This document shows, piece after piece, positions 22,803 through 33,618 of a DNA stretch of 64,000 nt. The translations under genes and the position numbers were made by a program. Position 1 is the first letter of the stretch; every line of letters begins with the position of its first letter. The stretch covers positions 4,168,001 to 4,232,000 of the forward strand of contig JBBPUQ010000004.1 of NCBI GenBank assembly GCA_038501195.1. The letters are read 5' to 3'. The notes below the pieces were generated by a model. The model worked only from the letters and a program-made list of their open reading frames with translations, was not told the origin of the DNA and ran no database searches. Origin of the DNA: Nemania diffusa. Taxonomy: Eukaryota; Ascomycota; Sordariomycetes; Xylariales; Xylariaceae.

Positions 22803-23358
22803 GAAGCGTTTTCACCATGCATGTTCATTCATAGCAGGTTACCTTTAGCTAGCGCTACAGATAAATAAACATATGATTAAATATCACACTACCCAGCCTG
22901 CCAAGGACGTCCCAGAAGCCTGTTGGCCATGTGAGACTAGAATACGTGCCCGTCAGGTAAACCTAATCGCGTAGAGCTCCCTATATGCCATTGATTTATA
23001 ATCGAATTAAAGGTAAATATAGGCCTTCGCACGACAGGTTGTATAGACTATAGCCTAAGTAAGACCTTTCAGTGGAAATTTGTGCGGTTGACCCAGAATA
23101 AGAAGGAAGGTAAGTCATAAGGCTTGAGAGACCAAACATAACTATTAGCTGAATTGACTCTATTTCAAACACACTTTGTCAGATTGCAGAAAAGAAAATT
23201 GTTTAGCAGGAGATATATGAAGATAGATCGTTTTCATGTACATTGCATTTACTTGCATACACTGTAAAGGAAACAAACATATTGTGATCGAAAAAAGAAC
23301 TGTCTTTCTTAGCTGCTCCTACCATATCGAGCTACCTAGAACTAATTTTGTACACTTC
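22803..23358. other. Convergent 3' intergenic spacer
   Basis: About 550 bp of AT-rich sequence between convergent genes; nothing further recognised. Confidence 0.45.
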
Positions 23359-24325
23359 CTAAAGCGTTATAACATCACCAACCAACTTGACAACCTGTGC
23401 AGCTAGCATCGATGGCTGGCTAACGAATGGCATGTGCCCAGTTTCAAAGTTGACTACGTTCCACTCGACGGCTGACTTCGCGATCCATGCGTCCTACTCT
23501 CAAGACAGATATTAGTAACTTCAATCACCTCGAAATGTTAAAGCCTTAGAGGTTACAGCCGCGACTAGAATAGTGAGCAAAGATTACCTGAATAGAAACC
23601 GGATTGCAGTTATCGTTGATTGTGCGAATGTATGTCCTTCTTCCGGCAAACCCCTTATCTCGCCATGCAGGCGCTGATGGTTTGGTCTCGAATGCTTTGA
23701 GTGCATGTGGAGTCATGAACTTGTCGAGTTCTGGGTCAGGGTCGCAGTCGTTGTACAGAATTTCCGATGCTGGTTCGATAAGTGCAAGACCTTTCGAAGG
23801 TTTATGCTCCTTGATGAAAGGGGGATACGCGCCTCCAATTGCTTCGAGTAGAGATTCGCCATCAAGAGTGCTGCCCCACGAGAAGTCAGCAATAAGTATC
23901 CCATTTACAAATCATACAAGCAATCAAGAATAGACAAGAGGTTTAACATAGTGATATGCAATGATCAGTTATACTCACATATTCCCAGCTATGTACATTA
24001 ATCCAATAACTGCATTAGTATGGCCCTGAGCCTTACGAGACTCTTTGTCGAGATCCTTTGCCGCACCACCGGCGACTACACCTCCATACGAGTGGGCAAC
24101 TATGACTAGATCTCTCTGCTGATCTAGTAGGGACAGAAGAGTGGTCCTGAGAGCCGCAATATCATCGGAGCAGTTTGCATTCATAGGATCCGGATGATTA
24201 CAGCTTGGGTATGCTCCCGGGTGTACCTGGAGTCCGTCAAGGGATGGGATCACCTTGTTAAATCCTTCGGGTGTTCCGAATGCGCCTGGAACAAAAACAA
24301 TGAGTGGCAGAATAGTCGAAGACAT
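23359..24325 (-). CDS. Alpha/beta hydrolase (small serine hydrolase)
   Basis: Three exons (24325-23979, 23870-23588, 23493-23359) over introns of 108 and 94 nt give 254 residues. The nucleophile elbow is V-A-H-S-Y-G-G with Ser79; the acid is probably Asp202 in I-N-D-N-C-N-P, and the catalytic His is H230 in E-T-G-H-M-P-F-V. F-V-P-G-A-F-G near the N-terminus forms the oxyanion region. The protein belongs to the short alpha/beta-hydrolase branch abundant in filamentous fungi, related to the plant methylesterase/hydroxynitrile lyase type; the substrate cannot be inferred. There is no signal peptide, so it is probably cytosolic. It starts a long gene-free stretch on its upstream side. Confidence 0.9.
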
Positions 24326-26113
24326 CGTTTAGTCAATAATTTGGATAATATTTTGAATAGGTAAAGTGTCGTAAAAGCAGAACAGCTTGTCTCGCCAATT
24401 AATAAATAACGTGAACATGTACTCTAGGTCCAATTTCTATGACAGTGGGAAAATATACCGAGTACTACCACACATGACACCCCCTCACCAGTGACTTTGT
24501 GATGGTACTTGGTAGATAGCACTGTGGGTGCAGTGAGGGAGCTGGTACCTAGCGCAAAAGGTCTCTCTTTGTTAGTTCCTTGCATGAAAACCCCTGTAAT
24601 ACCGGCGGGGGTCGCGGCAGCCTTGCCTTGCCCAGCTCCGGTACTTCACAAAATATGTAGTTTTATAGAGTAATAGGGCTGTTAGTCGTATTTTCTGACC
24701 ACATGTTTCAGTCTGAAGTTACAATGCATTCGGACTGCCCGGGTCGAATCCTTTGTTGGGAGCCAACTTCTACTGCAGGCTCGTAGTTCTTATGCATAAC
24801 AACTTTAGAAGACCGAGCTGCAGTACTGGGGCCTCTATTACTGACAGCTCATAGCTTGTCTGCCAACGTTACGACCGTTTTGGCTAGCTATACGGCCAAG
24901 CCAATTCTTGACTGGCCGGTCTACAGCATCTTCGTCCATTCCAAATTCAAAAACCTCGTACCAGAAGAGAAGTCCCCGAACTTGGGGTGCTTCACTTCTT
25001 AGGTCTACAGTACTAGATGAACAAGATGCTCAACCTTTCTCAGGTGTTCCCCAGGCAGTAGAGGATGATTTGCGAATGCACTTGTACCTGATAATCAGCA
25101 AGCCACCGCAACTGTCCTAGTCCCATTATCAGAAATCGAACCTCAAAGTGACCATGCGCCCGGAGCAATCAAGGTCCAGAGTGGCTGGCAGGTGGAATAC
25201 TGTTAAGCGAGTCTATATTTTTAGTCAAAGTTTAGAATATCGGGATGTCCCTAACAATTACAAGGATAAAGTTTCTTCATTATAAAGTAATGGAAGTTGA
25301 AAACCTAACACTACCTATGGAAAATAAATATATCTGTACTGTAATTTTCACAAGTTCTTAGAGGCCGGGGTGGGGCGGGGAGGGGGGTGGTAAAGATGTG
25401 GGGTGTTCTCTTGATATTCTCCTTGATCTTAATCATCTACTCTCACAGTTATATGGAGTCGTACTTATAAGGAATAATAACCTGTGCCTCATTCCAAACA
25501 GGATCATTCGAATCTATTATAAAGTCTAAAAACGAAAAATTTAAATATTGCGTACAAAATGCGCAAGCACTTATGTAATATTTCCTATGCTCCTAAAAGT
25601 TTAAATAAACTTTAAAATCACTTAAAACTTTTTTAGTGAGCTGAAATTGATTCAATCCTTTTCATACATCATCTTCTGTTTCAAAATGGATTTATTAAGA
25701 GGTATATGATATAAGTCTTTTATATTGCAACTATCTCATTGTAATATTCTATTTATGAGAATGAGTGAATCTTCCGATGAGTAGTCATGGGGAAGCAAGT
25801 CAGTAAGTCGTTCTGAATGTGAAGAAAATTTCAGTGCGATGTGCTTAACTTTATGGCTAGATTAGTGGATGTGGCTGGGGCATAGCTTTGTCGGCTAGGC
25901 CCAATTAGAGACGCCAACGTTTCCACCACATTAAAGTGTCCAGCCGGGAAACTCTAAGTATCTTGGCTCGCTTAGCAGCAGGCGATTTCTGGACACCGGA
26001 CAGTGGGATAAGAACCCGAGAGAAAATTTCACGGGCTAGATCCCGCCTTGTGTTGACGCCTAAAGCATCCCTGTGGACATCTCAACCATCACCATCAATC
26101 ATAGCAAAACGAG
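24326..26113. other. Long intergenic region
   Basis: About 1.8 kb. The 25250-25760 part is very AT-rich with a G-rich run near 25365-25390. A 38-codon open frame around 25088-25206 on the plus strand has balanced composition but no splice partner or homology that I recognise. A degenerate B-box-like GGTCGAATCC near 24742 lacks the rest of a tRNA. Confidence 0.45.
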
Positions 26114-27360
26114 ATGTCTGATTCCGTTGCTGCTCCCGCCCCTGCGCCCGCCCCTGTGCGAGCGTCCGCCTCGGCATCTGCCAATTGGCGCGACACCTCG
26201 AACTGGAGGAAAAGCGAGGCGCCTGCCGCCTCCTCAGCGCGGCCTACGAGGTTTACCCCGACGCGGACACCGGGTGTCTCATGGCGCGATAGGGAGCAGA
26301 AGAAGAGCGCCGAGGACGGGCAACCCAGCGGTGATAACGCCGACCGTCGCCTCGAGCCGTCAGACTTCTATCCCAAAAGCCGACCGTACGATCGGGTGAG
26401 GACTAACAAGGCCCCCCAGAAAGACGACGAGCGTGCGGCGAAAGCCATCGCGGAGGGGAGACGGATCTACATCGGCAACCTCCGCTATCAAGCCAAGCCA
26501 GAGGATATCGAGGACCTCTTGAGAGCCAACGACCTTGGTCACTTCACTAACATCCACATCTCCATCGATCCTTTCACTGGCCGGAATCCCAGTTACTGCT
26601 TCGTCGAGTTCCCTGATGCGGACTCGGCAAAGAAGGCCATGGAAATCTTGGAGGGCAAAGAATTACTTGGTCGCGAGGGTAAGCAGCCCCTCCTATCCCT
26701 CCTTTACTTCATGAGGAGGGCTTGAAACTCTAGACCGAGGCTTGTGTGCGGGATACACCCGACATCTTCAGCTCTCTCTTGGAAGTATCAGACACTAAAC
26801 TTCATCGTTACAGTCAAGTGCCGACCGTGCCAGCCTAAGGGAAGCGGGTCGGGCGGCAAGCCTAGTGATGCACCGAGCCGCTGGGGTCACTGGTCAGGCG
26901 AAAAGGAAGGCGACGAGCAGTCCAAGCCCAAGTCTTTTGATAGATATCGTCAAGACTTCACGGGCAAGCGACTTTACGTCGGTGGTCTACCGAGAATGCA
27001 CGATCAAGCCACCAATTTTGCTGAAATGACCGAGCTTTTCAAGGACTACACCCTGTAAGCCCACCTCTTCTCCCTGTTCTAGTCCGGGCGCATGATCACT
27101 GACATTCGACTAGCGAGGCGATTAGCAAGCGCGTTTCCGCTCATGAGAGCACCCGGGAGCTCGCTGGCAACCATGACTACTGCTTTGTGGACTTCTCAAC
27201 CCCTGAACAGGCTAAAGAAGCTATGGAGTCATTGAACGGTGTCTCCTTCAAAGGAGAGCCTCTCAAGGTCTCTGCGGCAAAGGGCCGATCCAACAAATGG
27301 CGAGAGAGGGATGAGCTCGACGGCAAGCGGGGGTTTGACCGACAAGAGGCCGCTGAGTAA
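26114..27360 (+). CDS. RNA-binding protein with two RRM domains
   Basis: Three exons (26114-26678, 26814-27054, 27114-27360) over introns of 135 and 59 nt give 350 residues. The N-terminal 110 residues are low-complexity (Ala/Pro/Ser and Trp-Arg motifs). RRM1 starts at R-R-I-Y-I-G-N-L-R-Y (RNP2) with Y-C-F-V-E-F (RNP1) about 40 residues later and ends L-L-G-R-E-V-K-C-R. RRM2 starts K-R-L-Y-V-G-G-L and has D-Y-C-F-V-D-F, ending L-K-V-S-A-A-K-G-R. The second intron lies inside RRM2. The protein probably binds mRNA in the nucleus or cytoplasm; the specific target is unknown. Its last residues are charged. Confidence 0.92.
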
Positions 27361-27794
27361 TACAACAAGGTCTACGGTTCCCATATCAAGGAGTGTTGAT
27401 GATCACTAGAGAGATAGCAATCCATTTGGTGTATGAGGTTATTTAGTCTCTGTGATTTATAGAGCTATCGGAGACTACCACAGCAGCTTGTAAAAAAGAT
27501 CAGTAAGCGTAGAAGTTACGCGCTTTGTCATCATGTAAACAAGCATTGAGACCTAGTCTAGCTACTAGCTAACCAGAAGGATCGTCTGTTCCACTTTGGG
27601 ATCAATTTTGGCCTGGCAACTCCCTAAGCACTTATAACGACTATTACTCTTACAACAAGCAGTATCACATCCGGCCGTTATCTACAAATCAATGAATCCA
27701 AATACAACGCCGCCAATGACTTCTGATCAGTTTACACTGCTTACCTTACAACGAATTTTAATAAAGAGATAGATTTCAGGAAATAATACGCTAG
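27361..27794. other. Convergent spacer after the RRM gene
   Basis: About 430 bp, presumably 3' untranslated sequence of the two convergent genes. No other feature seen. Confidence 0.45.
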
Positions 27795-28262
27795 TTATAC
27801 CTGCCGTCTGCCGACCATTGGCCCCCTCAGGCGCCAGACCTTAAATTTACCCCTCAGTCGCTTATATCGCGTCGTGTCGACCCGCGATCTACTTATAGGC
27901 TCTTTCGACGTGGAGCGAACCTTTCCGGCATGATCGAGGCGAACTCGCCGCCGGTCAGAAGCGATCCACCGCCAGCACTCGGAACAGAAACCTTCCGTCT
28001 TCAGTTTCGGGCCGCCTATGTTACGCCACGCACGGCGGAGGCCCCTATACACATGCCCGCACTCGAAGACGCGGAGAACATGGCGCTCGGTATCGAGGGT
28101 TCGCTTCGTAGTCTTCAGCGACGCATATTGCTCCACGGTTAGATGGTGGCAGACAATACGGTGCTGAATATTGCACATCTCGCATTCGTCGGCTTCAGTT
28201 GAACCTGTCGCTGCGCGCAGCCCGGCGAGAAGTGCTTCAGACTTATAGACTTTACTACCCAT
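27795..28262 (-). CDS. Cys/His-rich hypothetical protein, 155 residues
   Basis: A single open frame with an ATG at 28262 and balanced GC-rich codons encodes 155 residues. Possible zinc ligands are C27-x2-C30, C38-H39-H40, C68-x-H70 and C93-x2-C96, spaced like a treble-clef or RING-like finger. The C-terminal half is very basic (many Arg and Lys). No family was recognised; small fungal proteins with E-C-G-H and C-x-x-C-W motifs of this kind are common as lineage-specific hypotheticals. The protein may bind nucleic acid, but that is speculation. The frame is intronless, so the call rests on length, composition and the ligand pattern. Confidence 0.55.
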   Translation of the reverse strand: MGSKVYKSEALLAGLRAATGSTEADECEMCNIQHRIVCHHLTVEQYASLKTTKRTLDTERHVLRVFECGHVYRGLRRAWRNIGGPKLKTEGFCSECWRWIASDRRRVRLDHAGKVRSTSKEPISRSRVDTTRYKRLRGKFKVWRLRGPMVGRRQV

Positions 28263-28864
28263 TTTTAAGTTCTAGGTTAACAAGAACTCTCGCGGGAAGG
28301 ATTACTGAATTGAGTCGTTTTGTTTTTATCTGGGTTCGCGCATTTAGGTTAAATATATATAGTCTCTTCCCCTAGAAACCGAGAATCAATGAGTTTAAGA
28401 ACAATGCATTTGATGTAATAAACACATTGTTGTCCGTGTTAAGGAAATTCTAGGTCTCTTTATTTCACTTCTTTCATCAATAAGCTAGCCTTTTGGCATG
28501 ATATTACGACCTAGATAGTCTCACACATCATGAAATATATTGCCTCCCGCCAGGGCTACCATAAGATTTAAGCCGCCATTTAATTGAATCTAATTATTTT
28601 TATGTCTAGACTTAGCGACCGCTGAATCGAGTACAGTAGGCGGTGCGCAACTTAAGATAGTCGGAGACCTTCCTCTTTGGGAATGAAAATGCAAGCTCCT
28701 AGCTAGGTAGTACTCCATCCATCCTGGCGGCGATTACTAAAGTCATGATGTAACTGGCGATTCCCAGACTCACTTCACTTCTCATGTTATGAACAAACCC
28801 CTCCCTGGAAACTGCCAATTGAGAGAGATTGCCCTTCTTGAGTTTTCCTCGTTATATTCTCAGG
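28263..28864. other. Divergent promoter region
   Basis: About 600 bp between the Cys-rich gene and the amidohydrolase gene. It is AT-rich in the left half and no gene is supportable. Confidence 0.45.
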
Positions 28865-30364
28865 ATGACGAGGCGTAGAACTGGACAATCGCCGAAAGCG
28901 CAGCAAACGGTGTCCTCACCGCCAGATGAGCTGCCTAACCGCATCTACTCCACAGCGTTTGGTATAGCGATTCATCCCAAGCGCGATGGGGAGGAGAGCG
29001 CCAGCAGCTCAGTCAGCAGCTCACCACACGGCACGGCAGACACAGATGCGTCGTCCAAAAAGAAGATCCTATACACCATCGTCAACGCCGACCTCCTGAT
29101 CCCCGGCGACGGGCCGCCCCTCGAAGACGGCGCGCTCGTAATCGAGAACGACCTCATCGCCTGGGTCGGGCCCTCGCGCGCCGTACCCTCCAAGTACACC
29201 ACCGCCTCGCACCGCGCCTTCTCCGTCCCCGTACTCATGCCCGGCCTCTGGGACGTGCACGCGCACTTCGGCGGCGAGCCTCCCGACACGACCGCGACGG
29301 ACGTCGGCGCGCTCTTCCTGGAGCACCCCGCGACCTCGGGCGCGCGGCTCACTCGGGGGTGCTGGGAGGCGCTGCAGCGGGGCTACACGTCGCTGCGCGA
29401 CGTCGCGGGCTACGGGTGCGAGCTGGCGCGCGCCATCGACGACGGCAGCGTCGCCGGCCCCCACGTCTACTCGGTCGGCGCCTGCCTCAGCCAGACCGCC
29501 GGCCACGGCGACATCTTCGCCCTGCCCGCGGGCGACGTGCACCGCAGCTTCGGGCTCGCCGGGGGCGCGACGCCGGGCCACTGGGGCTCGACGCAGACGC
29601 TGCTCGTCGACGGCGTCGACGAGTGCCGGCGCGCCGTGCGCCTGCAGATCCGCCGCGGCGCCCGGGCCATCAAGATCTTCGCGAGCGGCGGCGTGCTCTC
29701 GCTCGACGACGACCCGCTGTGCGCGCAGTTCGCGCCCGAGGAGCTCGCCGTCATCGTGGCCGAGGCCGCGCGCCAGCGGCGCCTCGTGGCGGCGCACGTG
29801 CACGGGAAGCCCGGGATCCTGGCCGCCGTGCGCGCCGGCGTGGCGACCGTGGAGCACGTGTCCTTCGCGGACGAGGAGTGCATCTCGCTGATCAAGGAGC
29901 GCGGGACCATCTACGTGGCCACGCGCACCATCGTCGACATGCTGCTGCGCAGCGGCGGCAAGGGTTTGTCCAAGTACCAGTGGGAGAAGGCGCAGCTGTG
30001 CGGCAGCAACCACCTCAAGGCGTACAAGATGGCCATCGAGGCCGGCGTTCCCGTTGCGCTGGGCACGGATACGGCGCCGGGGTTCAACATGGCCATGGAG
30101 CTGGAGCATGCCGTGCTGGCGGGCCTGAGTCCCCTCGAGGCCATCAAGGCCGCGACGGCCAACGGGCCGCTGACGGTGGGGGAGATGGCGCCTAAGACGG
30201 GGCAGTTGAAGGCGGGCTATGAGGCGGATATCCTCGGAGTGCTGTATAATCCCGTCGAGGATGTCAAGATACTACAGAATAAGGAGAACATCGGGTGGGT
30301 TTGGAAAAGCGGTCGCCTGTTCAAGGGTCCGGGCGTAGGACCATGGGGTGAAGATCCTCTATAA
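28865..30364 (+). CDS. Ochratoxinase-like metal-dependent amidohydrolase
   Basis: A single exon of 499 codons; the frame is open to 28829 but the first ATG is 28865. All metal and catalytic positions of an imidazolonepropionase-type amidohydrolase are present: H132 and H134 (D-V-H-A-H-F-G-G), K270 (I-K-I-F-A-S-G-G), H311/H313 (A-A-H-V-H-G), H331 (V-E-H-V-S-F) and D402 (L-G-T-D-T-A-P-G). Distinct blocks such as R-G-C-W-E-A-L-Q-R-G-Y-T-S, S-Q-T-A-G-H-G-D-I-F-A-L-P-A-G and the ending G-P-G-V-G-P-W-G-E-D match the Aspergillus ochratoxinase subfamily, which hydrolyses the amide of ochratoxin A and related N-acyl amino acids. The K270-to-D402 spacings also agree with that enzyme as I remember it. 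Natural substrate unknown. The first 60 residues are low-complexity. The gene is strikingly GC-rich. A bZIP gene lies convergently 125 bp away. Confidence 0.9.
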   Translation: MTRRRTGQSPKAQQTVSSPPDELPNRIYSTAFGIAIHPKRDGEESASSSVSSSPHGTADTDASSKKKILYTIVNADLLIPGDGPPLEDGALVIENDLIAWVGPSRAVPSKYTTASHRAFSVPVLMPGLWDVHAHFGGEPPDTTATDVGALFLEHPATSGARLTRGCWEALQRGYTSLRDVAGYGCELARAIDDGSVAGPHVYSVGACLSQTAGHGDIFALPAGDVHRSFGLAGGATPGHWGSTQTLLVDGVDECRRAVRLQIRRGARAIKIFASGGVLSLDDDPLCAQFAPEELAVIVAEAARQRRLVAAHVHGKPGILAAVRAGVATVEHVSFADEECISLIKERGTIYVATRTIVDMLLRSGGKGLSKYQWEKAQLCGSNHLKAYKMAIEAGVPVALGTDTAPGFNMAMELEHAVLAGLSPLEAIKAATANGPLTVGEMAPKTGQLKAGYEADILGVLYNPVEDVKILQNKENIGWVWKSGRLFKGPGVGPWGEDPL

Positions 30365-30489
30365 CAGTGCCCAGGCAGGCGAGGCATTAATGATTGAGGA
30401 TGGCAAATTATACAGACGTACATGCGTATATACATATCAGGAGACAAAGATAGAAAATATTTTGTACAAAATGCGCCCTCCGCATAAAT

Positions 30490-31762
30490 TCAAAGCTCTA
30501 GTACAAGGTCCTCTTCTCCCCGTGCTGCTCTGTACTTGTTTATTACCTCGAGTAAGGCGTCACATCCTTTCAACAAGAATCCCCATCGCTTTGCAAAGCC
30601 CTGTGTGACCTCCCATCCCGCCGGAGACCACGGCTCACCCCACACAAGTACGCCGTTGAGCTCGATATTGTCGAATCCCTCGAATAGCCCGCCCATGATG
30701 TCCTCGCAGAACTCGTCCTCGTTGATGAAGTTTATGTATGACAGTATGTTGTCCCTGAGCCTCGGACAGGGGAAGGTGTCGAGCCACACGTCGTGTGGTG
30801 TGGTCTTTTGGAGCCACGTCTCCTGCAATGAGGGCGGCAGCACATCCGGGGGAGGGGGGAAGTCCTTTGCAAAGAGCACCATGCCGCATTCCATCGGGAG
30901 CCGATCTATGAGACGTAACATGGCCATATTACTAAGCACGCCCCGAAAGGCGTTTAGTTGTATGAGCACGAGGAGTCTATGGTCCGGCGACAATGGGAAG
31001 AAGATGTTGGGGATGTCAGTCCCGTCAAAGTTCCTAGCTAGATAGGGGAAGACCGGTGGGAAACGTCGTGTCCGGTTTTCGAGACTAAGACCTACGTCGA
31101 GGAGCGAAGGACGCGAAGGACCTGGCCGAGCGTTATATGGGCCTCTTGTAAATGGCAAGGATATAGACCGAGCTTTTAGTTCCTCCCAGTAAGAGAAGGG
31201 TCTCAACCTTTCCAGTGGCACAATGGGTGATTGCCGGGATACAACCAGGTGTTCTTCCAGACTGGTTTGGCCATCCTGTATAGCTGCCTGCCGTTTATAT
31301 GGAGGTTAGTTGTGAGTGTGAACACATTTATATAGCTGTCCAGTGGAGAGACACGCTCACATTTAATATATCTATAGAAATGGAACCTAGACTCGCTACC
31401 AGTCGACGTTCGGCTTGGTCTACCCCCACGGCCTTATTAGAATTGCCTGTTGCTTTCTCTGCTTGTCGACGACCTATATCCCCGTTAGGCAATGAGACGC
31501 ACAGCCCTCACAATGCACAACAGTGGGCGAGCTGGGTAAGGGGTAGAAAGTGAGAGGTAGACAGCTTACGCCACGCCCGTTGATGGAGACGGTTCTGTCG
31601 TCGTCTCCTTTCCGCTGGATCTGTCAAGCCAGTCCAGTCATCGCCGTGACTGCGTGCCTTTCCTCCCGTTAGTGGCGGCTTAGTAGGCGGATACTACTCT
31701 CTAAATGGGCAAAGCCGACTCACCTCGCGTAAGGCTTTGACAGCAGTCAATTCGACACTCAT
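30490..31762 (-). CDS. bZIP transcription factor with DUF3425 domain
   Basis: Four exons (31762-31724, 31657-31570, 31473-31361, 31287-30490) over introns of 66, 96 and 73 nt give 345 residues. The basic region is at about 26-46 (D-P-A-E-R-R-R-R-Q-N-R-L-H-Q-R-A-W-R), matching the short fungal bZIP form with N-x-x-x-Q-R; only a brief zipper follows. The C-terminal two thirds is the DUF3425 domain: H-D-V-W-L-D-T-F-P-C-P-R-L-R-D-N, E-D-E-F-C-E-D and V-W-G-E-P-W-S-P-A-G-W-E-V-T. Such proteins are nuclear regulators found only in filamentous fungi, often near accessory metabolic genes. Being next to the ochratoxinase-like gene makes local regulation conceivable but unproven. Confidence 0.9.
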
Positions 31763-32456
31763 GGTAGCAGGAACTTCAATTCAAAGAGGGGCGTTGGGGG
31801 GATTTGAATAAGCAAAGGTGTTGAATGCAGGCTGCTTATCCTGACAGGTGTTTAAAAACCCCCTCGAATGTCTCCGTGGATAATGAGGTCGGGGGTCTCG
31901 GGGCCATGTTAGATGCTATACAGACCTTGTCCGTACAGGGTTGGCGGGCTGGAGTCTATCCGAACTAGGTGTGATGGAGAGGCTATTGCCCACTCAGAGT
32001 CCACTCATGCAGCGCAAGACGGAAGGCCGGGGTGCCCTAAACCAAGAGTCGTTTAGTGTGCTGCCGGTTGCTTATCCCCCACACAAAGATCCAAATATAC
32101 GAACATCCCTGTTTATAATACCCATTTACATCTCGTAGATGAGATATGAAGCCTATTGTTGCCTTGTTCAAGGCTACCCTCGCAATGTATATACGTATTA
32201 TTAAGTCTTATCTCTCGTCTAATATGTCGGACTGCTTGAGGACCCCGACGGATTGTCGACAACGTGGCGATGCCTTCTCGAAGGTGTCCACTTATGATGG
32301 GAGGGATCATTTAAAGAGTTGAAGCACCGCAATATGACGATATTGAATCCGAGTTAACTTACCGACACTAGGTTGGCCACTGTCCTTTTTCTTTGTACGG
32401 TTACCTAGAAAACGAATCTATTATCATTTGATTAGCCTCTCAAGAACCTAGTAATC
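31763..32456. other. Divergent promoter region of bZIP and SDR genes
   Basis: About 690 bp separating the two gene starts. No convincing exon. Confidence 0.45.
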
Positions 32457-33618
32457 ATGTCCCCCATCTCTGGATTCACAAATTTTAATCCAGATGCGGA
32501 TATTCCACCTCTTGATGGAAAGGTCATCCTCGTGACCGGAGGTGAGAACCATGTATTGCCGTTTGGATATTCTCTTGATCTGACAGGACCTTAGGAACTG
32601 CGGGTTTAGGAAAATCTTCAATACAAGCTCTAGCAAGGCATGGACCTTCGCATATTTACTTCACTGGGCGAAATGCCAAAGCTGGCGAGGCACTCATCGC
32701 CGAGATGAAGAAGACCTACCCATCAGTAGGATTGACGTTCCTAGAAATGGACTTTCTTTCCCTCGCATCTGTGAAGAAAGGATGCGATCATTTCATCCAC
32801 GATCGTCTAGATGTCCTCATGTGAGCACTATCACTATCCTCTATATACACGCCATCCTAATGCGTATATAGGTGTAATGCGGGTATCATGTTCAAGCCAC
32901 CGGCTTTGAGCAAAGACGGATATGAAGCAACCTTCGCTACAAATCACCTCGCTCATGCCTTGATCATCAAGCAGCTTTTACCAACTTTACTCAAAACTGC
33001 CGAAAATCCGGGTGCCGATGTCCGATTGATCAGCTTGACCTCAGAGGGCTGGGCTGGTCACCCGAGAGATGGCGTCTCCTTTTCTACTATCCAAACTACG
33101 CAAGACGCCTTGTTTGGAAAATTTATACGCTATGGGTAGGTCAAAAAAAATCAAAAAATCGCAGCAATCATATTACTTATCCGCCTCATTAGTTATCCCT
33201 TCGTTATATGATATAAGATATAAGAACTGACCGCTACTACAGTCAAAGCAAACTAGCGAACATTGTTTATGCAGCCGAAGTCGCTCGCCGTTATCCGAAA
33301 ATCATGGCACTCTCCGTTCACCCGGGAATTGTCAAGACAGATCTTGTCACCACTTTGAGTGCCTCTGAAAGAGCCACTGTCTACGTAGCGAATATGTTCG
33401 CGGGTAGCATGTCGCTGATGACACAGGAACAAGGCTGTCTCAGCCAAATTTGGGCAGCAGCAGGGGCTCGCAGAGACCAGCTTGTGAACGGGGCGTATTA
33501 CCGTCCAGTCGGGGTTATGAGCAATTCAGATTTGGATAAAATAGCGACAAGCGAAGAATTTGCGAACAAGCTCTGGACGTGGACCGACGAGGCCTTGGCG
33601 AAGTCACTTGAACGATGA
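32457..33618 (+). CDS. Short-chain dehydrogenase/reductase
   Basis: Four exons (32457-32541, 32595-32820, 32872-33135, 33243-33618) over introns of 53, 51 and 107 nt give 316 residues. The nucleotide-binding motif V-T-G-G-T-A-G-L-G is split by the first intron (about residues 26-34), the N-A-G motif follows the second intron, and the catalytic Y-G-Q-S-K (Tyr191, Lys195) spans the third. H-P-G-I-V-K-T-D is the usual post-catalytic strand. The protein is of the retinol dehydrogenase/WW-domain oxidoreductase-like branch, using NAD(P)H to reduce or oxidise a small lipophilic alcohol or ketone. The gene appears intact. Confidence 0.93.

Noticed and set aside
24742..24752. B-box-like GGTCGAATCC suggesting a tRNA
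   Set aside because: No A box, cloverleaf arms or terminator could be matched around it.
25088..25206. Orphan 38-codon plus-strand open stretch
   Set aside because: It has balanced composition but no start, splice partner or known domain; probably chance or a relic too small to call.
29069..30109. 346-codon frame opposite the ochratoxinase-like gene
   Set aside because: It is the reverse-frame shadow of a GC-rich gene; the plus strand has full catalytic motifs, and this frame is Ala/Arg-rich without a domain.
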